From NCBI GenBank assembly GCA_029098205.1, contig JAQXNW010000086.1, positions 1 to 9,927 of the forward strand: a stretch of 9,927 nt of DNA, written 5' to 3'. Origin of the DNA: Eubacteriales bacterium. GTDB taxonomy: Bacteria > Bacillota > Clostridia > Peptostreptococcales > Anaerovoracaceae. The position numbers and the translations under genes are program-made. Positions 5,947 to 9,927 of this stretch are shown one piece after another. Within the stretch, counting starts at the first letter, position 1. Every line of letters begins with the position of its first letter. Under the pieces are notes generated by a model, which saw only the letters and a program-made list of their open reading frames with translations, made no database searches and was not told the DNA's origin.

Positions 5947-6489
5947 ATGGATTACAGAAAAAGGGAGACAGATCGGGGAAGGACGGAGGAACTTGTTCTG
6001 ATCGCACTTTTCACTGCGCTTACCTTTGTATTTACATGGCTGATTAACATCCGGCTGCCGTTTGTCGGAACAGGAGGACTTATTCATCTTGGCAATGTGC
6101 CGCTTTTTATCGGCGCGATGCTGTTTGGAAAGAAACTTGGAGCGGTTTCCGGCGGCGTTGGAATGGGACTTTTTGATCTTCTAAGCGGCTGGGCGGCCTG
6201 GGCGCCGTTTACGTTTGTGATTGTAGGAATCATGGGATGGACGGTGGGCTTCTTTGCCGAAAAAAAGCCGATCCGGAATCTGAAACTGAATGCGGCTGTA
6301 TCTCTTCTTCTTGCGTTAGCGATCAAACTGGTCGGATACTATTTCGCGGAGGTGATTCTGACCGGAAACTGGATCGCCCCGTTCGGATCTGTCCCGGGGA
6401 ACGTGCTTCAGGTCGGAACTGCGGCCGTAATCGCATTCGCAGCGGTTCCTGCGCTTTCTAAAATTAAAGGGAGGTTTGTTCGTGTATAA
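5947..6489 (+). CDS. ECF transporter substrate-binding S component (vitamin type, possibly B6)
   Basis: An integral membrane substrate-capture subunit of an energy-coupling-factor importer. The 180-residue protein has about six hydrophobic segments, near residues 15-34, 44-62, 65-80, 86-104, 114-134 and 150-170, the usual length and topology of S components. The N-terminal helix LVLIALFTALTFVFTW and the block GGLIHLGNVPLFIGAMLFG, then FDLLSGWAAWAPFTF, resemble the ECF_trS/HmpT-like families of Firmicutes. No ATPase or EcfT gene is adjacent, so it would share a general EcfA-EcfA'-EcfT module encoded elsewhere. The ATG has AAAAGGGGG at 5933-5941, 5 nt upstream; an upstream TTG at 5914 lies within the leader hairpins and has no comparable site. 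Its last 8 bp overlap the GTG of the aminotransferase gene, so the two are translationally coupled. The ligand cannot be read from the sequence; a B6 vitamer is inferred from the neighbour. Confidence 0.85.
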   Translation: MDYRKRETDRGRTEELVLIALFTALTFVFTWLINIRLPFVGTGGLIHLGNVPLFIGAMLFGKKLGAVSGGVGMGLFDLLSGWAAWAPFTFVIVGIMGWTVGFFAEKKPIRNLKLNAAVSLLLALAIKLVGYYFAEVILTGNWIAPFGSVPGNVLQVGTAAVIAFAAVPALSKIKGRFVRV

Positions 6490-7621
6490 GATTATGTCTG
6501 CGGGTCCTTCCGAGGTCCGCGAAAATGTACGGATGGCCAGGAGTCTTCCCTGCACAAATCCGGATTTTGATCCGGACTTTTATACTTTTTATCATCAGAC
6601 GTGCGGAAAATTGGAGAGGATTCTTCATTCAGACAGGCATCAGGCTCTCATCCTGGGCGGGGAAGGAATTCTTGGCCTGGAGGCGGCATGCGCGTCGCTG
6701 ACGGAACCGGGAGACCGGGTTCTGGTAATCGATAACGGGATTTTCGGAAAAGGCTTCGCGGATTTCGTCCGGATTTACGGCGGAACGCCGGTACTGTTTC
6801 ATTCCGATTATCACCGCGCGGTGGATCCGGAAGAACTCCGCGCGTTTCTTGAGAATGATCATGCGTTCAAGTACGCGACGGTTGTGCACTGCGATACGCC
6901 GAGCGGCGTACTGAATGACATCGAAGCGATTTCCTGTCTTCTGGATCAGTTCGGAATTATGACGGTCGCGGATTCCGTAGCGGCAAGTTTCGGAATTCCG
7001 CTGGATCTTTCCAATTCGAAGATCGATATCCTCTGCGGAGGCTCTCAGAAAGCGCTGTCTGTTCCGCCGGGGCTTACGCTTCTTTGGGTCAGCCGCCGCG
7101 CGTATGAAACCATGGAGAATCGAAAGACGCCGATAGCGGCTTTTTATGCGAATATCCTGAATTTCCGCCATTACTATGAGAATCAGTGGTTTCCTTATAC
7201 GATGCCGGTCAGCGATATTAATGGTTTGGCGCAGGCAGTGGATAATTTTCTGGAGGATCCGGATGTGTTCAAGCGGCATAAAAATATCGCAGAAGCTGTC
7301 CGGACGGCAGTTAGAAAGAGCGGTCTTTCGCTCTATCTGGATTCGGATTTTGCGGATACGGTTACCGTGATCCGCGTTCCTGACGGGGTCACGGACGAGG
7401 AGATTCTGAATGATATGATGACAAAGCATGGCATTATTATCTCCGGCTGCTTTGACGTGCTGAAAGGGAAAGTCGTCCGGATCGGCCATATGGGTGAAAG
7501 CTGCCGCGTACCTCTGGTGAGGGATACTTTACGGGCGCTTCAGCAGGTGCTGGAGTCTCATGGAATTTCACTTACGTGCAACCTGGAAGAGGAATTTCTG
7601 GCAGCGCTGAAATCCTGCTAG
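6482..7621 (+). CDS. Class V aminotransferase, pyridoxamine-pyruvate aminotransferase-like
   Basis: A fold-type I, class V aminotransferase of 379 residues related to alanine-glyoxylate aminotransferase. Seen: CDTPSGVL at 137-144, VADSVAASFGIPL at 162-174 with Asp164 placed to contact the cofactor ring nitrogen, and GGSQKALSVPPGL at 186-198 with Schiff-base Lys190. In place of the phosphate-binding Ser-Gly of this family it has GGEGILGLEAA (59-69), putting Glu61 in the phosphate site. As I recall, Mesorhizobium PPAT uses Glu68, Lys197, Arg336 and Arg345; Glu61 and Lys190 fit at offset 7, and Arg333 and Arg342 keep the nine-residue spacing. The inferred reaction is pyridoxamine plus pyruvate to pyridoxal plus alanine. 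The frame also offers TTG at 6476 (1 nt from the AAAGGGAGG at 6466-6474) and ATG at 6494; GTG at 6482, 7 nt away, fits best. It overlaps the ECF gene by 8 bp. An ordinary alanine-glyoxylate-type enzyme remains possible. Confidence 0.88.
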   Translation: MYKIMSAGPSEVRENVRMARSLPCTNPDFDPDFYTFYHQTCGKLERILHSDRHQALILGGEGILGLEAACASLTEPGDRVLVIDNGIFGKGFADFVRIYGGTPVLFHSDYHRAVDPEELRAFLENDHAFKYATVVHCDTPSGVLNDIEAISCLLDQFGIMTVADSVAASFGIPLDLSNSKIDILCGGSQKALSVPPGLTLLWVSRRAYETMENRKTPIAAFYANILNFRHYYENQWFPYTMPVSDINGLAQAVDNFLEDPDVFKRHKNIAEAVRTAVRKSGLSLYLDSDFADTVTVIRVPDGVTDEEILNDMMTKHGIIISGCFDVLKGKVVRIGHMGESCRVPLVRDTLRALQQVLESHGISLTCNLEEEFLAALKSC

Positions 7622-7667
7622 AGAGAAGGAAAAAATAAAGAAAAAAGGAAAAATAAATAAAATAAAG

Positions 7668-7711
7668 AGAACGCACCCAGTATTTCGGAATGGAAATACC
7701 GGATGCGTTCT
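7668..7711. terminator. Bidirectional terminator between converging operons
   Basis: AGAACGCA (7668-7675) pairs with TGCGTTCT (7704-7711), then a CC/GG step flanked by A-C mismatches, then GTATTTC (7680-7686) with GAAATAC (7693-7699) around a 6-nt loop. On the + strand it is followed by TGTGTTTTGT; on the - strand the RNA runs into a long T-rich tract (the complement of the A-rich run at 7628-7667). It therefore serves the aminotransferase gene and, more strongly, dtd. The A-rich run itself is explained by this role. Confidence 0.85.
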
Positions 7712-7762
7712 GTGTTTTGTACAGACATTATTTTACGGACAAACAGGAAAAACCTGAAAAAA

Positions 7763-8224
7763 TTATGCTTTCGGCCTGCTCAGCATTTCTGAATCCAGAT
7801 AAATCGTAAACGGACCGTCGTTTATGATCCGAACCTCCATGTCGGCCCCAAATATGCCCTGCTGTGTATCCGGAAAAGATTTTTTACAGGATTCTACGAG
7901 ATATTGATACAGAGGTTCTGCTGAATCCGGGGAACCGGCATCTGTAAAACTGGGTCGGTTGCCGTGTCTGAGATCGGCATAGAGCGTGAACTGGGAAATA
8001 AGGAGGATGCCGCCCTGCACTTGGGAAAGGGAAAGATTTGTTTTTCCGTTTTCATCTTCAAAAATCCGAAGATGAAGCAGTTTTTTCAGCATTCGGTCGG
8101 CCGTGTCTTTTGTATCGGATTTAGAGATACCGACAAAAACCGTAAGCCCGCGGTCAATGTTCCCAACAGTTCTGCCATCTACAAGAACAGAACTCCTGAG
8201 CACTCTCTGGATGATGAAACGCAT
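7763..8224 (-). CDS. dtd: D-aminoacyl-tRNA deacylase
   Basis: Cleaves D-amino acids (and glycine mischarged on tRNA-Ala) from tRNA, a chirality proofreading step that protects translation, as a cytosolic homodimer. The 153 residues match the family's length. Seen motifs are MRFIIQRV and SSVLVDG at the N-terminus, SQFTLYAD at 77-84, GNRPSF at 88-93 and NDGPFT at 135-140; SQFT and the Gly-cisPro pair (137-138) form the cross-subunit chirality-selecting pocket. The last motif is GPFT instead of the more usual GPVT, a mild change. The start is supported by AAAGGA placed 6 nt upstream on the - strand. It lies 23 bp downstream of the carD-like gene on the same strand and is probably co-transcribed from the promoter in front of that gene; transcription should end at the hairpin at 7668-7711. 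Confidence 0.96.
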   Translation of the reverse strand: MRFIIQRVLRSSVLVDGRTVGNIDRGLTVFVGISKSDTKDTADRMLKKLLHLRIFEDENGKTNLSLSQVQGGILLISQFTLYADLRHGNRPSFTDAGSPDSAEPLYQYLVESCKKSFPDTQQGIFGADMEVRIINDGPFTIYLDSEMLSRPKA

Positions 8225-8247
8225 GAGGATTCCTTTCCGGCGCTGAT

Positions 8248-8754
8248 TCAGGCTTCGTTAAGACGCTTATGAATATAAGAGGTCACGTCTTCTCTTGGAA
8301 TTTTCAGGGCGGCCGCAAGCTCGCCAAACAGAAGGTCTTCCGCTAAATGCATGAATTTTTTATCGATCTGACCAATGTGGCGGTTTTGTTTCTTCGCGTC
8401 GTCGCTCTTCTGATGAATGGATTTCGCCAGTTTTACAAGACCGAGAAGTTCGTGGGAATCAATTACAGACTGATAGTGCTTAAGAAGCTGCTGTGTACTG
8501 CTGCTTTTGAAAACTTCCGTAGTCACGTCCGGAAATTCGTCAATTAGTTCATCGGCCTGTTCCCGGCTGATGACTGGCCGCATGAAAACCTTATCATTAT
8601 CTACGGGAGCGTAGATGACGCCGGTTTGATAAAGCGGCTGCAGAATATAATACAGCTTCGGCTCGATTTTCCCGCCAAAGTCTTCTTTTGTGATTTTCTG
8701 CACTCTGCAGACGCCTGTCCCGCCATACATGATCAGGTCATTTTCCTTAAACAT
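8248..8754 (-). CDS. CarD/CdnL-family RNA polymerase-binding transcription regulator
   Basis: CarD-like proteins bind the RNA polymerase beta subunit through an N-terminal Tudor-like domain (CarD_TRCF RID) and affect open-complex stability, often at rRNA and stress promoters. The 168 residues show this domain at about 1-60 (FKENDLIMYGGTGVCRVQKI; then YYILQPLY and IYAPVDN) and an alpha-helical C-terminal domain at about 65-165 with LVKLAKSI, GQIDKKFMHLAEDLL and GELAAALKIPRE, typical of Firmicutes members. There is no zinc or DNA-binding HMGA tail as in myxobacterial CarD. The start has a near-perfect AAAGGAGGA 8 nt upstream on the - strand. It is the first gene of a two-gene unit with dtd and is transcribed from a strong extended -10 promoter that overlaps the divergent prmA promoter. 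Which promoters it acts on cannot be told from the sequence. Confidence 0.92.
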   Translation of the reverse strand: MFKENDLIMYGGTGVCRVQKITKEDFGGKIEPKLYYILQPLYQTGVIYAPVDNDKVFMRPVISREQADELIDEFPDVTTEVFKSSSTQQLLKHYQSVIDSHELLGLVKLAKSIHQKSDDAKKQNRHIGQIDKKFMHLAEDLLFGELAAALKIPREDVTSYIHKRLNEA

Positions 8755-8804
8755 GAAGCGGATCCTCCTTTCTGAAAAGATAATTACATATTGAGTCCAT
8801 ATAT

Positions 8805-8833
8805 ATTATAACAGAAATAATAAAAAAAGTTAA
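8805..8833 (-). promoter_or_regulatory. Promoter of the carD-dtd unit
   Basis: On the - strand, TTAACT (8833-8828) and a perfect TATAAT (8810-8805) are 17 bp apart, with TGT directly before the -10 (extended -10). Transcription would start near 8798, giving a leader of about 45 nt that includes the ribosome binding site. The -35 box overlaps that of the prmA promoter on the other strand. Confidence 0.75.
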
Positions 8834-8858
8834 GTTTTTGCGAAGAGCGTGGTATAAT
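8830..8858 (+). promoter_or_regulatory. Promoter of prmA
   Basis: TTAAGT (8830-8835) and a perfect TATAAT (8853-8858) are 17 bp apart, with TGG before the -10 (extended -10). Transcription would start near 8865, giving a leader of about 60 nt. The weak -35 is offset by the extended -10. Four bases, TTAA at 8830-8833, belong to the -35 boxes of both divergent promoters. Confidence 0.7.
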
Positions 8859-8925
8859 CAATAAATTAGATTTAAATTCGGAACAGCTTCCAGATTGCCG
8901 GACGGAGTTAAGGAAGGAAATCGTC

Positions 8926-9924
8926 ATGAAGTACAGAGAGTTAAGCATTGAAACATCAGAGGCTGGGATTGAAGTGCTGACAGCGCTTTTCGATGCGGCC
9001 GGAATTGAAAATACAGAGGTTTCGGATCCGAAAGATGTAGAGGACATCATGCAGAATAAGGAAAAGTACGCATGGGATTACATCGAAGAGGATGTTGTTA
9101 AAGCCAGAAATGAAACGCCGAAAATGCGATTGTACTTTCCGGATACGGAAGAGGGAGAGAAAGACCGGAAAAAGGCTTTGTCCTGCATCGAGAATCTGAA
9201 GAAAGAAGCGGCGGCCGGAGTCTTCGGAGAAAATGCGGATTTCGGAACGCTTCATGTAACGGATGAGATCCGGGATGACGGAGAGTGGAAGGATAAATGG
9301 AAAAAATATTTTAAGCCGATGGCCGTTTCTGAGCATATCGTCGTGTGTCCTTCCTGGGAATCCTATGAGCCGAAAGAAGGGAAGTCCGTCATCTCCATTG
9401 ATCCGGGCATGGCTTTCGGAACCGGGACGCACGAAACGACGTCCATGTGCCTGGAGCTCATCGATCAGTATCTGAAGCCGGGAGACCGCGTTCTGGATGC
9501 GGGAACCGGTTCGGGAATTCTCGCGATTGCGGCCTCCATGCTGGGAGCCGGTGAGGTCCTTGGCGTTGATATCGACCGGGAAGCAGTGCGGGTTGCCAAA
9601 GAGAACGCTGCTAAAAATCATGTGAAGAATGTCCGGATTGAATACGGCGATGTAACGGAAGGGATTCCTTTTGAAGCGGATTTGATTGCCGCGAATCTGA
9701 TGGCGGAGCTTTTATGCATGCTGGCGGAAGGAATCCGGAAGCATCTTGCGCCGGGTGGCATCTTTATTTCGTCCGGCATTCTTACGGAGAAAGAATCCAT
9801 GGCGCGGGATGCGTATCAGAAGGCTGGATTTTCAATTGCAAAGGTTGTCCGGAAGGGCGAGTGGTGCGCGGTTATGGCGGTGCCTTCCAAATCTTGCGAA
9901 GCAGTGTCTGCCTGCGGAAAGTGA
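8926..9924 (+). CDS. prmA: Ribosomal protein L11 methyltransferase
   Basis: Transfers methyl groups from S-adenosylmethionine to lysines and the N-terminus of ribosomal protein L11, in the cytosol. The 332-residue protein has an N-terminal substrate-recognition domain (about 1-100), a linker, and a class I methyltransferase domain from about 150. Seen are the PrmA signature SIDPGMAFGTGTHETT (157-172), SAM motif I DAGTGSGILAIAA (191-203), the acidic DIDREAV (215-221) that would hold the ribose, and DLIAANLMAELL (252-263), the motif IV region. The first 100 residues are Glu- and Lys-rich, and the N-terminal domain is somewhat longer than in E. coli PrmA. The short C-terminal tail after AVMAVP holds two cysteines and looks unconserved. 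AAGGAAGG at 8910-8917, 8 nt upstream, supports the ATG. The stop codon is at 9922-9924, so the gene is complete; what follows is outside the window. Confidence 0.95.
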   Translation: MKYRELSIETSEAGIEVLTALFDAAGIENTEVSDPKDVEDIMQNKEKYAWDYIEEDVVKARNETPKMRLYFPDTEEGEKDRKKALSCIENLKKEAAAGVFGENADFGTLHVTDEIRDDGEWKDKWKKYFKPMAVSEHIVVCPSWESYEPKEGKSVISIDPGMAFGTGTHETTSMCLELIDQYLKPGDRVLDAGTGSGILAIAASMLGAGEVLGVDIDREAVRVAKENAAKNHVKNVRIEYGDVTEGIPFEADLIAANLMAELLCMLAEGIRKHLAPGGIFISSGILTEKESMARDAYQKAGFSIAKVVRKGEWCAVMAVPSKSCEAVSACGK

Positions 9925-9927
9925 TAT

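Noticed and set aside
6629..7489. 286-codon - strand open frame opposite the aminotransferase
   Set aside because: Antisense frame of a well-supported gene with no recognisable domain.
7621..7667. A-rich, purine-rich stretch after the aminotransferase gene
   Set aside because: Not a repeat or unusual element: it is the complement of the U tract of the - strand terminator for dtd.
1..9927. Mobile element, CRISPR array, phage or defence system
   Set aside because: No transposase, integrase, direct-repeat array, tRNA or toxin-antitoxin pair was found on either strand; gene content is metabolic and housekeeping.

Overview
The window looks like chromosomal DNA of an anaerobic Gram-positive bacterium, most likely a member of the Clostridia. 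Three things suggest this: strong AGGAGG-type ribosome binding sites, sigma-A type promoters with near-consensus TATAAT boxes, and gene content (a monomeric group B [FeFe] hydrogenase, an ECF vitamin-transporter S component, a CarD-family regulator). The genus cannot be fixed from the sequence alone. I see no phage, insertion sequence, CRISPR array, rRNA or tRNA. Most of the window is housekeeping or metabolic.

Layout. (1) 1-2225: the end of an aromatic amino acid cluster on the + strand: the 3' part of aroC (chorismate synthase), pheA (chorismate mutase / prephenate dehydratase / ACT) and aroQ (type II 3-dehydroquinate dehydratase). (2) 2274-2875: a small four-helix membrane protein with its own promoter and terminator. 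(3) 2905-3755: proC (pyrroline-5-carboxylate reductase) and a clear terminator. (4) 3756-5717: a long leader with a plausible promoter, then a 493-residue group B [FeFe] hydrogenase and a short terminator-like hairpin. (5) 5718-7621: an AT-rich leader with nested hairpins, then an ECF S component overlapping a class V aminotransferase by 8 bp. (6) 7668-7711: a long hairpin that can terminate both converging transcription units. (7) 8754-7763 on the - strand: carD-like regulator, then dtd (D-aminoacyl-tRNA deacylase). (8) 8805-8858: divergent promoters with overlapping -35 boxes, then prmA (ribosomal protein L11 methyltransferase), which ends three bases before the window does.

Most interesting unit. 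The aminotransferase has the class V (alanine-glyoxylate type) fold signatures, but the serine that normally contacts the PLP phosphate is replaced by a glutamate (Glu61). As I remember the published structure of Mesorhizobium loti pyridoxamine-pyruvate aminotransferase (PPAT), its Glu68 blocks the phosphate pocket and makes the enzyme use unphosphorylated pyridoxal. Glu61, Thr139, Asp164 and Lys190 here all sit at a constant offset of 7 from the PPAT active-site numbers, and two arginines nine apart (333, 342) match PPAT Arg336/Arg345. Translational coupling to a vitamin-type ECF S component suggests a vitamin B6 uptake and salvage operon. The enzyme assignment rests on visible residues plus remembered numbering; the transporter's substrate is inference.

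How the genes work together. AroQ, AroC and PheA lie on the route from 3-dehydroquinate to phenylpyruvate, with the ACT domain giving feedback control. CarD and Dtd form a small unit for transcription and translation quality, divergent from the translation-related prmA. The hydrogenase would exchange electrons with ferredoxin in fermentative metabolism; no partner subunit or maturase is in view.
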